64,000 nucleotides of DNA, from positions 433,292 through 497,291 of the forward strand of contig JAGFNQ010005388.1 of NCBI GenBank assembly GCA_024364735.1, in the 5' to 3' direction. The first letter of the stretch is position 1, and each line of letters starts with the position of its first letter. The notes under the pieces were generated by a model. The model was given only the letters and a program-made list of their open reading frames with translations. It was not told the origin of the DNA and did no database searches. Source of the stretch: Boesenbergia rotunda. Lineage: Eukaryota > Streptophyta > Magnoliopsida > Zingiberales > Zingiberaceae. This document shows positions 33,639 through 44,898 of the stretch, piece by piece. Made by a program: the position numbers and the translations under genes.

Positions 33639-35103
33639 TGTTGGTGCAGGAAGCACCATATCGAACCTTGTTTTGATATTGGCAAAGGGTTCAAAGTTAA
33701 GTATTATTGGTGATCTAACAATGTTACTCAAGTGTGCAGGAAAAGTCCTAGCGAAGGGCTGCTAGGCACCTGGCGAAGGGCTGCCAGGAAACAAAGTCCT
33801 AGCGAAGGGCTGCTAGGCACCTGGCGAAGGAATGCCAGGATACAAAGTCCTAGCGAAGGGCTACTAGGCACCTAGCAAAGGACTGCCAGGATACAAAGCC
33901 CTAGCGAAGGACTGCTAGGCACCTGGCGAAGGAATGCCAGGATACAAAGCCCTAGCAAAGGAATGCCAGGATATAAAGACCTAGCGAATGACTGCTAGGC
34001 ACCAGGCGAAGGACAGCTTGGTACTGATGACCTGGCGAAGGACAGCTAGGCACCTAGCGAAGGACTACTGGGCAAAAGTCCAACCGGAGGAGCCGGTTGG
34101 CATCAGGTAAATTCTCCTGAGAGGAGTAGGTGAGGATGCGTTCCCCGTCGAGGGAACAGTAGGCGTCGATTCGACCTAGGGCTCCATTTTGGAGGCCCAA
34201 AGTTAGAACCAAGACAGTTAAGGCTGTATAAACTAACATCTTATTGCTTTATGGTGTTTTGGACTAACCCTGGATGCAGGACCGAAGGAACGAGTGTCTG
34301 CAGCTCAAAGAGCCTCAATGGAGTGAGGCAGCAGCTGACCAGGGCGCCCGGAGTGTCCCGGGTGCCCCCAAGGTGAAAAACAAAACACATGAAGCAAAGG
34401 CAAGCTTCGACAGCTTATGTTCGGGGTGCCCCCGTGCTTCCGAGCGCCCCCGCTGCTCCCGGGAGCCCCCAGCGCTCCGAGCGCCCCCAGGTCAAGTAGT
34501 CGAAGCAGCTCCAGTGAAGCCAAGAGGATAAGATTCTGACCCGGTCAATCCGGGCGCCCCCAGCGTTCCGGGCGCCCCGGTCAAAGCTTGATCCCGAGTT
34601 TTAAGGGATCAGAGCTGACCGAGAAGGAAGTGGATCGACCGACACGTGGGGGGGGGGGCGCCCCCGACGTTCCGGGCGCCCTCAGGTGCTATAAAAGGAC
34701 CCTCAAACCAAGGCTTCAGTACAACGAATTCATTCAACGCATTCACGCTCTTCTGCTCCCGCGCTCTGCTCCGGAAACCTCCTGACTCGAGATTCAAGCA
34801 CCGACAACGTCCCACTGCTCCGAAAAGATAATCTACATCGGACGTCGGTAAAAGAAGAGTTACTTTTTCTTACTGCACTAATTTTGTAATTCAATCTTGT
34901 AAACTGTTTTGCGAACTTATAGAATTGCCCGCAGAAAATGGTCAACGACCGTGGGCCTTGGAGTAGGAGTCGACCTAGGCTCCGAACGAAGTAAAACTAC
35001 CTATGTTCGCGATTGATTTTTCCGCTGTGTACTTGCTCTAATTTTTCCGAAAAGCGTTTAACGATATTCACCCCCCCCCTCTATCGTTTCTCTCGATCCA
35101 ATA
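33639..35103 (+). repeat. Element D 3' LTR
   Basis: Starts TGTTGGTGCAGGAAGCACC and ends CGATCCAATA, where CCAACA would be usual. It contains the hairpin array (33748-34100), the GGCGCC array (34341-34682), TATAAAA at 34690-34696 and a C-run at 35070-35078. A G-run at 34646-34657 joins a GGGGCGCCCCC palindrome. Confidence 0.92.
34341..34696 (+). promoter_or_regulatory. GGGCGCCC palindrome array and TATA box (D 3' LTR)
   Basis: Repeats of GGGCGCCC and its variants at about 34341, 34369, 34424, 34442, 34551, 34568, 34655 and 34673, several as pairs flanking a GGCGTTCCG-like spacer, end 8 bp upstream of TATAAAA at 34690. The same layout as in C, with another palindrome core. The 5' LTR copy (28874-29096) lacks the last pair and the TATA box. 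Confidence 0.7.
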
Positions 35104-35274
35104 AAAGGTATATCTTCTTAATTAGTTGTTGAAACATGTTTAGTGGTGTTATCTACCGGTACCTGGTGTGTAGATACAGGAGTCACTAATCATGTCTGCA
35201 ATTGATTGCAGGGGGTCCAGGAAACCCAACGACTAGCTGAGGAAGAGATCACCGTCTACATGGAATATGCTACG
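35104..35274 (+). pseudogene. Protease fragment of element A
   Basis: Continues element A after D. It encodes CVDTGVTNHVCN, the Copia protease active site (intact DTG), then a TGA at 35204-35206 and GVQETQRLAEEEITVYM. In element G the same place reads DTEATDH. Element F interrupts after the TSD CTACG (35270-35274). Confidence 0.85.
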
Positions 35275-36156
35275 TGTTAGGGGAATCGACCCAAGTATGA
35301 TCGGGAAGATTATGGTTTTGATGTGTGTGTCAATATGATTAAGTTAGGGTTTCATGTTGATCTAATATGTGCATGTGAGTGTGCAGGTTTGCAGGATACA
35401 CATAGGCTTGGTTGGATGTCTTCAGGTACGGTGAAGGATGGCATGGAGGCAAGCCGAGGGCTTGTGTGCGCATCTGAGGGACGGGAGCCGAAGACGAAGA
35501 GGGCATGAAGGCAATAGATCGAGGCTGCTAGATGAAGAGTCAACCAGGTTGTGAGAGTCCAAGTGCTGAGGGATTGTACTCGGGAACTAAGTCGTGAGGG
35601 TTTGAGTGCAGAGAGAAATGTACTCTGGAAGGGTAACCCTGTACTTAGTGATGGACCAGTTGACTGATCCAGGATCAGTCGACTGGTGTGACTGGAATTT
35701 GAAGAGTCAGGCTGTGGCTTTCGAATTCGAAATTACCCGTCGACTGGTACTGGACCAATCGACTGGTAACGGTCATATTCAGCCTCGAGCTCTATTTAAG
35801 GGAGCTCGTTTAAGGTTGTTTCTTCTTGGCAAAACTTGCTTGGTAAAGCTTGTTAGTAGCCTATCTTGCTTAGGGATTGTCCAGAAGTTGTAGTGTGATT
35901 TCTCCACCCACAAGGAGCGACAAGAGCTAGCCGAAGGTGCTCCGGGGAATCATCCACCGAAGGATTGGGATCATCCACCTTACGGACAGCCATGGAGTTG
36001 GAGTTTTATCTCCGAACCATGTAAATCGGTGTGTTTCTCTTAGTTTTAGTTTTAGTTTTTGTTTATTCCACTTACGCACTAACTTTGTAGGAAGAAACAT
36101 TGAGAAGAAAGCTATTCACCCCCCTCCCCCTCTAGCTTGACGGTAAGATCCTAACA
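35275..36156 (+). repeat. Element F 5' LTR
   Basis: 882 bp, paired with 43211-43977 plus 61248-61459. The 3' LTR has an extra segment of about 95 bp near 43405-43500 that looks like a local duplication of the GACATGGAGGTAAGTCGAGGG-type region. A C-rich tract at 36117-36132 precedes the end, as in C and D. Confidence 0.92.
35655..35800 (+). promoter_or_regulatory. CAGTCGACTG palindrome array and TATA box (F 5' LTR)
   Basis: Perfect CAGTCGACTG at 35676-35685 and degenerate copies at about 35656, 35738 and 35756, followed by TATTTAAG at 35793-35800. The 3' LTR has the same set (43693-43806) and TATTTAAG at 43832-43839. Confidence 0.7.
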
Positions 36157-36171
36157 AGTGGTATCAGAGCG
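36157..36171 (+). promoter_or_regulatory. Primer binding site of element F
   Basis: AGTGGTATCAGAGCG immediately after the LTR end; perfect initiator-Met type. Confidence 0.9.
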
Positions 36172-36222
36172 AAGGTCGCTCATCTATGGACTAACCACAG
36201 AGAGACCAACAAGCTAGAGGAA

Positions 36223-37781
36223 ATGATGATTGAAGACAAATTGGGTGACGACATCAACATTCCACCTCTCTATAATCGCGAGGATTTCGACTATTGGAGG
36301 ATACGAATAAAGACATGGTTTGGCATGAATTGGGAGTGCATAATGGTACTAGAAAAACCCTTTGAAATTCCAAGAGATAAGCATGGGAAAAAGCTCCGTC
36401 CTAGATATTAGAATAAAGAGCAACAAAGTCAATCAAAGTCAAATGAAAAGGTAATTTCAATATTGCTTAATATTTTGCCTAATGATGTAATTAGTGGTGT
36501 AGGAGAATATCAAAATGCACATGAGCTATGGAACAAGTTTGGAGCAATTTATGAAAATCCTACACAAGCTCAAATAGTGGAAGAGCCAAAGGAAATAAGT
36601 TCAATGGTCCAAGAAGTGGCACAAGAAAGTGAGAGATCATCCACTTCATCAAGGGAAGAAGAAGAGGTCTCCACTTCAAGAATTGATGGGGAGGAGAGAT
36701 CCTCTTCAATACCAGAACAAGAAGAAGCTTCTACTTCCACCAAAGCAAAATCAAAAGACCACATCATTTGCTTTGGATGCAACAAGAAGGGACACTACAA
36801 GGACAAGTGTCCATTAGGTAAAAAGGAGGTAAACCCTTAACCCGAGTCAATTCATTTTAAATCTAATATGGGTTGTAGGGAAAAGAAAGAGAAAAAGCAC
36901 ATTAGGAGCTACACTTGTGGAGAGCTAGGGCATTATCACACCAAATGTCCAAGAAAAAGAGAGCTCAAGAAATTGGAGCATTTGAGAAGATGGGAGAAGG
37001 AGGAAAAGAAGAAAAGCTCATATCAAGGGGGAGCTACAAGGGTAAGGGAGGTAATCCCTAACTTTAAGAATGTTTTAAATATCTCTATGTGTGCTAGAAA
37101 TAATGAAAATTGCTTGCTTATGCGTAATTTTGGTTTTAAGTATCATGATAAAAATGGGTTACTATTGCGTGCCACAATTCTAAGGAATCCAAGTATCATG
37201 ATCAATCTAGAACTTTTAGACCTAAGGACCAAGACATTAACCCTAAGAAAGGGAGGCATATGTCTAGAAAAATGGGTAGATCTAGGGATGTACAAAATGG
37301 GCATGGTGATACTAAAGGTAAGAACCTAGAAAGGGAAAATCAAGCCTTGTGGATAAGACTTGATAAATTGAAGAAACCCCTAGAAAGATTCACTAGTAAA
37401 TCTAAGGGTTTATGCATGGTGTCAAGAAGTCAAAAACATGACAATGGTAGATCGGGTCTAGGATATAAACCTATTAGGTCAAAGGCTAGTGAAAAATCAT
37501 ATGGGAAGGTGTCATATGACTATAGCAAAGGAAAGGTCAAAAATGACAAGGAAAAGCCATTTAAAGGGCGGAAGAAAAAGTTCACCAAGGACAAGGTGTG
37601 GAAAGTTAAGAAAGCAAGGGTTGTAAGTCAAGAAGCAACGGAGGTACACCGGTGTTGTCTTGCCTTTATAAATGAGTCACCTAGGGAGGTGACTAGGGCT
37701 AAGAGCTCAAGGGAGAGCTCTAAGAGTCAACTTGGGATCCATGGTCAATGGATCTTAGGAGAATTTATCCTAGGAGACTAG
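36223..37781 (+). pseudogene. gag: Gag of element F with two zinc knuckles
   Basis: ATG at 36223 opens MMIEDKLGDDINIPPLYNRE, then DFDYWRIRIKTWFG, a SIRE-type capsid start. Stops at 36409 (TAG) and 36838 (TAA) lie in the same frame as the rest of 36223-37329. The middle of the capsid domain is short compared with C, so an internal deletion is likely. Zinc knuckles: CFGCNKKGHYKDKC (intact, about 36769-36810) and YTCGELGHYHTKC, whose first Cys is Ser. A frameshift near 37200 leads to 37260-37781 with the coiled-coil tail ERENQALWIRLDKLKKPLER homologous to that of C. Confidence 0.85.
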
Positions 37782-37816
37782 ATGGACTTAGAAATATGTC
37801 AAAGGATTTGGAAGAC

Positions 37817-40109
37817 TTGTTAGTGATATGAGAGAAGTGTCCTAAGGCAATCGCCTTATGATGTAAACATATATATTAATAAATGATAATTCACTATTTG
37901 AGTATACATGTTTTGTGTATTTGATTGGGATCTTAAACTCATCTACTGAATGTCCGCAATACAACTCACAGCATAAGAGAATTTATGATGGGATCACAAC
38001 TAGTGATTATCTCTAATGTGCAATTGTGAAATATTGAAATTATCCCTAGTCGATGAATTGATAAAAACGGACACTATCAATTCTATTGAGACTAGCATGG
38101 GTTATTTTCTAATCAGCTGATTTTCACTGGCTGGTGACATTGGGATGTCCGGAGATAAACATGGATGCTAGTTAAGGGAACTAGTTCATTGGAGTGACTA
38201 GCTGTAAAACTTCATATGGTTATCTATAAAGATATGTCAATGAAGTTCTTACTGCAGCTTAAGTGCGATGTTCCTTTGACTTGCGGTGTTCAAGTCATCT
38301 TGGTCATAGAGACTTATACTTTAACATCTTAAGCAAGCATCTCCAAGGAGGTGTGGACCCAGGATGATTGGGTATAAGCCGAAGTGCCCGAAGATGTTTG
38401 AACAGCCTACAAAGGATTCACCACTCCTTGCGAGGAGATGTATACCCAGGCCTATCGTCGGATTGTTACTCAAAACCTCTGGCCAGAGTATATCATGTTA
38501 AGAGTGCGAGTCTCGTAAATACATGAGAGTAATTAGAAATCCAAAGGACGAGAAAGACATTACTTGGGCTAGGTGTGACGTAGTCAGCCTAGTGGGGACT
38601 AACACAAATAGACCGTGTCCTGAACCAAGTGGGTATAAGATGGTGAAGGGAATGGGGCACGACTCATTAGAGCTGCTGAAGGGTTTCAGAATAATTTCTT
38701 CTGAGGTCAAACCGTTGATCTTTCGATTAATTGGGGGTCATGATGTACTACTAGGTGCCACTCATGACTGTTCTATAATTGGTTAATTATAGACGGCCAA
38801 CATAAATCGAAAGCCTATTTAGTCACACGCACTACGAGTAATCCGAGGGATTTAAAACGAGTTGAAAATTGGATTTTCCGATCAAGAGAAATAAGTCAAA
38901 TCTGAGTTAATCAGAGGCGCAATGGAAGCTAAAAATGGCTAAGTATTTTGAAGGCTTTTTGGGCGAATTAAATGAGTTTAATTCGCGTTGGTTCGGCTCG
39001 GTTTGGGTCAGCCAAAGAGGGTGCCAACCCTCCTTGGTTGGCCGGCCATTAAAAGGGAGAAAAACCAATTTAATTGGTTTAATTAATAAAATGAATCTAG
39101 TGCGATTTATTTTATAAATTATGGATAAATAAATTTGTATAAAGAAATTTATATAAATAAATTTGTAGAAATTTATTCTTTTATGGAAGTTAAAATAATC
39201 CATGAATTGGTTTATTTTAATTTTATAAAATCAATTATGAATTGATTTTTCCATAATAAGAAAGTTTATAAATTCCTTATAAAATTTATTCCATAATTTA
39301 AAGAGAAGAAGAATTTGTTTTATTATAAATTAGTTATAATAAGACTCGGCTTAAACGGAACAATTAATAAGAGAATTTATAAGATAAATTTCTTATAACT
39401 AATTCCGTTAATTCCGTTAAGAGGGAGACTTAGCAAAGGAGTTGCTACTATATAAAGAAACCAAAGGCAAGCCCTTATTATGCATTACTAATTGAGATTA
39501 GTAACTTCCTCTCTCCCTCTCTCTTATTCTCTTCTCCCTCTCCTTTCCCTTAGGGCCGGCGCCCTTCTTGGAGAATTAGGGCCGGCTCCCACCTTCCTTG
39601 CTAGGGCCGGCGCACCCTATCAACACCAAGCAAGGTTGCCGTGAGCTTCAAGAAGAAGGAGAAATGAAACAAGAAGAAGAAGAAGCGGATAGCGACTCCT
39701 CTCTTCCCGGAATTCGATTCCGTTTTCTTGGTGGTTAGTTTCCCTTTCCTCTCTTGATCTTTCTTGTTGTGCCTATAGAGAATCTAGTAGTTCTCGTCAG
39801 CACAAAACTCGTGACTTTGCGAAGTCATCCCGAAGAGAACTCGGCGTGGACGCGAATAGAGGCGGAGCTTCCAAGGGACGCTACGGTTGGATCTCGTCCC
39901 TTACTTCAAGTTACGAAAGGTACTTAGTAAATTAGTTTACTTTTCCGCAAAGTTTTATTTTATGATTAAGTCAACACATCATAAGGTTGCATGCTAGATA
40001 CGTGGTTAAAATAATTTAGGAAATTATTTTATGCTAATTCTTCCACTGCATGTAAAAATTTAAAATTTTACGAACCCGTATCCTTGTCAACATGCACCCG
40101 GTCCCAGCA
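37817..40109 (+). repeat. Solo LTR of the element E family
   Basis: Begins TGTTAGTGATATGAG, ends CCGGTCCCAGCA, 2293 bp, with the duplication AGACT at 37812-37816 and 40110-40114. It is a clear relative of the E LTRs but diverged in 38880-39480, and it points along the + strand. TATA-like TATATAAAG lies at about 39447. No internal element sequence is present, so it arose by recombination between two LTRs. It sits just after the gag of element F. Confidence 0.93.
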
Positions 40110-40114
40110 AGACT

Positions 40115-40502
40115 CACTTGAGTCTTAATCCTAGGAAGTTGGCACATCAAGAGGAAGTTTTATGTATAAAAAGATGAAAATGAGACTAGATTGCATGGAA
40201 ATGGAGTTTCAATATCTAGATGCCATATTAATCAACGCTAGGGATGCATTGAGGTTGAGGATGAGAAGACACATCAAGAAGATATCAAAACTAGGATTTT
40301 AGGCTAAAAATAATTTGAACAACTTAGAGAGTTTTGAATTTTGTGTCAATCCCGGGATTGGGGATAGATTTACTTGAAAATATATTTTTACCAAGTAGAC
40401 ATAGGTCCCAAAAATCTCTCCACGAAATTTTAGATTTTTTGGAGATTTATGAAATTAATTATGCATTTTTGAAATTAGGTCTGAAAAGCTGAAATTGGGG
40501 TA
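40115..40502 (+). other. Element F interior after the solo LTR
   Basis: About 390 bp without an ORF. Protease and the rest of pol would be expected here and are missing. The last part (40330-40500) resembles 42650-42820 in wording and order (AATTTTCTAG/AATTTTAGA, GAAATT, TATCAGTCGACTG), so the extra ORF seems to be flanked by diverged direct repeats. Confidence 0.55.
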
Positions 40503-40665
40503 TCAGTCGACTGGTTCAGAATCAGTCGACTGGTCTAGTGCAAATCAAAAACTAAGGATTCAAAAATACCAGTCGACTACCCCTGTGGCAGTCGACTGAT
40601 CTTTCTGTTCAGTTTCTCAGTCGATTGCCCCTGGGGCAGTCAACTGATCCATGAGGGTTTTAAAA
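40503..40665 (+). promoter_or_regulatory. CAGTCGACTG array and TATA-like box before the extra ORF
   Basis: Six CAGTCGACTG-type copies at about 40504, 40522, 40570, 40589, 40618 and 40637, the last two carrying single changes, followed by TTTTAAAA at 40658-40665 and then a GC-rich stretch like a 5' leader. This repeats the array-then-TATA order of the LTRs but lies inside the element. Promoter activity is inferred. Confidence 0.5.
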
Positions 40666-41029
40666 GAAAGAAGCCGCCCGGGGGTGGCCGAACCTAGGGT
40701 TTCAGTGCCACCCTCTGCGAGTTGTCATCTCCCACGACCTCCCCTTGTGCTCTAAGCTTTCGTAATGCCCTAAGATCACCTACCTAGCCTCCCTCTACCT
40801 CAGATCTAAGTCTAGGGTTGAAAGAACCTCTCTTCCCAAGTTGATCTTCATCAACCTTCACAATGCAACGCACGAGAAAATGGTAATCACTTGTGTAGTT
40901 TATTTTTTTTCACATTTAGTTCATGATTTGGAACTAACTTGTCCCATGTGCATGTTTTTCTTTGTTTTCCTTTGTCATGGGGTAATTTTTGGTACATGCA
41001 TGGGTAAATTGCATTTTAGAGATGCACAA

Positions 41030-42113
41030 AATAGAAGAATGGGAGAGGGGTCATCTTGACAGGGTCATGTAGATCCTGAGGCACCTCGGTTTCGTTCCGA
41101 GGAGTGCCGGCGGAGATTTGTAGATAATGAGTTTGTATTGATGAATTGTCGGTATATTAACCGAATATACTTTCAAGAGATGACCCCCCACATTACTGAG
41201 ATGATCACCTACTTTGGTCCAGAGCAATTAGTTTATTGTCAGCACAATGTTAATCTTGACATGTGTAAAGAGTTTTATGCCAACATCACATGCATTAGTC
41301 TTGATGATGGGACTTATGAGTCTATGGGGGCAGGAGTGACCATCCCTTTTCACCTGTAGTTTTAGGAACATTTTTGGGGTGTAGGGCTTCCAACAATGCA
41401 TTTACATATTTTTCAAAAGTTATCGAGCCTTTCACCTTCCCTAATGTAACCCTGGACCAGATCCATCAGCATTATTTTGAAAGACATCGATGTTCTACAC
41501 AGCGTATCTTTGAGGCTAAGCGCATGAGTCCGGGTAGCAATGTATTATATAAGATTGTCTTAGATTGCATTTTACCTATTGTTACGAAGGAACGGTCGAA
41601 GATTCAACTACCTCACTTGGTAATGATGTATGCCTTAGAAAGGAGATTAGATATTGACATCACCCTGCATGTCTTTGCATCCATTGTTCACACTTCACAT
41701 AGTGTCAATGCCAAGATCTACATGTCTTTCTGTCATGTCTTGACCGAGTTCTTTGGGTCTAGAGGCATTCATACTACTAGGGGTCAGGTATATCGCCTAT
41801 CCAAGGACTATGACTAGATTGGTTCACGACAGCTGTCCTTGGCAGGGATTGAGTGTCGGCAGGGAGTGATAGCCTGAAGACAGCGTTCTGATTCCTCCAG
41901 TTCTGATGAGGAGGCTACACCTGTTGCTGGGGTTACACAGGAGCAGTTCGCCCTACTACAGTCAGAGGTTCATGAGATTAGGGAGGATGTTCATTGGCTC
42001 ACGCAGTCTTTTCAGGGGTTCCAGCAGAGACAGGATGACATATACGACATGATGCAGTGCTGGAACCTAATGTATCAGGCCCCTCCTCCTCCTCCTCTAG
42101 GCGATGACATGTG
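41030..42113 (+). pseudogene. Extra ORF in element F, similar to 'putative plant transposon protein'
   Basis: Not a gag or pol product. In one frame, from about 41030: MGEGSS, stop (TGA 41057-41059), QGHVDPEAPRFRSEECRRRF, then NCRYINRIYFQEM and DMCKEFYANITCISLDDGTY to a stop at 41357-41359. After a frameshift it continues 41374-41817 with EPFTFPNVTLDQIHQHYFER, LPHLVMMYALERRLDIDITL and GIHTTRGQVYRLSKDYD, and past two stops to a Ser/Glu-rich part, a heptad-like EVHEIREDVHWLTQSF and a PPPPP end at 42113. The EFYAN segment and general plan recall the plant family called putative plant transposon protein (Pfam Transposase_32); this is from memory. No catalytic motif is visible. Confidence 0.6.
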
Positions 42114-42378
42114 ATTCAGCTGATTTGATGATGCGGGTGTTGAGAGTGAACTTAGATTGAGCTTATTTTATTTATCTCTCAAACACTCATTTTGGCATTG
42201 TAATATTTGATAACTTCGGGGCTTATGGCCCTTGTGACACTTGTTTTTATGCTTTATGGTTTATATGAAACTCTCAATCCATGCTTTGGTATTATTTATA
42301 TAAATTTTCAGCTCATGACTTTGATATTTCTTATATTGTTTGTAATTCATAACTTATCTTGCTAATTATAGGTATGAG

Positions 42379-42381
<3 letters not shown>

Positions 42382-42467
<86 letters not shown>
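42382..42467. repeat. (TA)n microsatellite
   Basis: About 43 uninterrupted TA units downstream of the extra ORF. Confidence 0.97.
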
Positions 42468-42470
<3 letters not shown>

Positions 42471-43210
42471 TTTAGTTAAGGGATGAGAAGGGGAGGTTTT
42501 ATCATGTACCTTATCTTGCGAATATATATAAAGAAAAGGGGAGATTTAAAAACAATTCTATGTTTGAAATGGTATAAGATAGGCTTGGCAAACACATAGA
42601 ATCAAATAAAGGATTGGAAGTTGATACAAAACAATGGTTTTTCAAAGAATTAGAGTTTGTGTCAAAAAGTCAAGCATACTTGGAATTTTTCACGAAACTA
42701 TATTTTTCTAGGGTAATATATATTCTAACAAATATGCTTACAAAGTATCAAATTTTTCCGAATGTTGTGAAATTTTCTAGGAGTTTCTGAATTTGGGCTA
42801 AGAAATTCAGAATTATAGTGTATCAGTCGACTGCCGCTGGGGCGGTCGACTGAACTTTCTGTGGGTTTGCGAAATGCAGGTACCAGTCAACTGATGCTGG
42901 ATCAGTCGACTGATCCTTCTGGTTGTTGATTTCTAAGTGCTTTTCAGAAATATATTGGGTTCTTTTTGACACTAGGGTTAGGATTGCTTGGGGCAATCTT
43001 TTTGGTGGTGTCATAAGGGAAGAACTTGTGGTGTTAAGTTAGGTTTGACTTAACTTGGTGTTGTGGAAAATTAAAAATTATGTAGAGGGCATAGATTAAG
43101 GGGGAAGGCATGGTTATGTCTCTTAATGTGCTATGTCTTTAATTTTTAATTGTTATTATTGTTATTTTACCTAACATCAACATTTTGCCACACATCAAAA
43201 AACAGGAGAT
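42468..43210 (+). other. 3' interior of element F: palindromes and polypurine tract
   Basis: No ORF in the sense direction. CAGTCGACTG-type copies at about 42824, 42844, 42884 and 42903. Purine tracts GAGAAGGGGAGG (42486), AAAAGGGGAGA (42534) and, next to the LTR, AAAAAACAGGAGAT (43197-43210), which would be the functional tract. Confidence 0.65.
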
Positions 43211-43977
43211 TGTTGGGGCAATCGGCCCAAGTATGATCGGGAAGATCATGGTTTTGATGTGTGTCTCAATATGGTTAAATTAGGATTTCATGTTGATCTA
43301 ATATGTGTATGTGAGTGTGCAGGTTTGCAGGATACACATAGGCTTGGTTGGATGTCTTCAGGTACGGTGAAGGGTGGCATGGAGGCAAGCCATGGACTTG
43401 TGTGCGCATTCGAGGGACCATGGACAAAGCAGGGATGATGAGCCGAGGGACGCGGACTTCGAGGCAAGCGTGAAGGATGACATGGAGGTAAGTCGAGGGC
43501 TTGTGTGAGCATCTGAGGGACGGGAGCCGAAGACGAAGAGGGCGCGAAGGCAACAGATCGAGGCTGCTGGATGAAGAATCAACCAGGTCGTGAGGGTCCG
43601 AGTGCTGAGGGATTGTACTCGGGAACTAAGTCGCGAGGGTTCGAGTGCGAAGAGAAATGTACTCGAGAAGGGTAACCCTGGACTGAGGGATGGACCAGTC
43701 GACTAATCTAGGATCAGTCGACTGGTGTGACCGGAATTTGAGGAGTCAGGCTATGGGTTTCGAATTCAAAATTACAAGTCGACTGGTACTGGACCAGTCA
43801 ACTGGTAACGATCATATTCAACCTCGAGCTCTATTTAAGGGAGCTCGTTTAAGGCTGTTTCTTCTTGGCGAAACTTGCTTGGGTAAAGCTTGTTAGTAGC
43901 CTACCTTGCTCAGGGATTGTCCAGAAGTTGTGGTGAGGTTTCTCCACCCACAAGAAGCGACAAGAGCTAGCCGGAGG
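43211..43977 (+). repeat. Element F 3' LTR, upstream part
   Basis: Begins TGTTGGGGCAATCGG and includes the palindrome array (43693-43806) and TATTTAAG (43832-43839). It is cut by element G after GGAGG (43973-43977), and the LTR resumes at 61248. Confidence 0.92.
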
Positions 43978-44898
43978 TGTTAGATGTGTATACTAAAAGA
44001 CATGCTTCTTTTATATATAAGATCATCTATATTTTTGAAAAGAGAATCACAACAATACTAGATACTTGTTTATATTAGTGCATGCATAAAAGTCCTTTAC
44101 TTTGCATTATAGATAACATGGTGTGTGGTGACACACAGAAGATCATATTATTAGTCCCTTACCTAGTATAAGTAGAGGCTCACAGCTGAGATAAAATTAG
44201 ACAAACCATCGGGATGGTTGTAGTGTAATTAGGTGTAGTTGTCTTGACCATAGAATTACACTAGTGTACTTTGTGTGCATTGAGCAGGACCAAAACCAAA
44301 GATCATCCAATTTGTACTGACTTGATAATTGAATTAGATCCCAGATTTTATTATGGAGTGTGATCCCTAAATCCCGATATAATAACGGGCACATATGATT
44401 AATTATTAGTTCTTTGATTTACCAATGGACGAGAACTATTCTATTAGATCTATAGGCCCGGTAAGTTGAGAAATAATATTAATCATATGGTGTGTCATTG
44501 AATATTGACGGAATCCATGTCCTGGTGAGTCGGGATGATGATGCCCTCTTGATGAGCTCAAAAGGTTCATCATGTTAAACCCTGCAGGTGGATTTGATCC
44601 AACATAATGATAAGGTTGAGTGGTACTAATTAAGGATCCAAAAGTTAATTAATTTAAAATGTCAGTAATTTAAATTAATTGATAGGCATTCGATATCTTA
44701 AACACAGGGGGATGAATGACTCATAATAAGTGGAGCTCATATGAAAATATGGCGGTTGGTGAGGATGTTCAATTAAGATCCTTTAGTGGAATGGATCTTA
44801 ATTAATGGATTGATTTTAGATCCATTAGTGGGCCAAGATCCAACTCCTCCTCTTAGTCCCTACCTTAGCCCTATAGATACCCCATGGGATCAAGAAAC
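43978..44898 (+). repeat. Element G 5' LTR, upstream part
   Basis: Collinear with 5013-5748 and 61641-62540. It ends in CAAGAAAC where the Tekay element inserted; the TSD GAAAC is 44894-44898 and 54289-54293. Confidence 0.9.

Larger units (their letters stand above)
28182..35103 (+). mobile_element. Element D: SIRE-type Copia without pol
   Basis: 6.9 kb, duplication AAAGG at 28177-28181 and 35104-35108. The 3' LTR is complete (1465 bp); the 5' LTR stops at 29158 and joins the leader, so the 5' TATA region, LTR end and primer binding site are deleted. It has a gag, then the spacer also found in C, then 2.9 kb of AT-rich noncoding DNA with many polypurine tracts. No protease, integrase or reverse transcriptase is visible anywhere. 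It could have moved only with proteins from another element. Confidence 0.9.

Noticed and set aside
34274..34831. Pro/Ala-rich ORFs in the D 3' LTR
   Set aside because: They are translations of the GGGCGCCCC array and have no support as proteins.
40862..41040. Intron at the start of the extra ORF (GT at about 40880 to TTTTAG at about 41019)
   Set aside because: A plausible donor and acceptor exist, but joining them in either register gives a stop at once; not supported.
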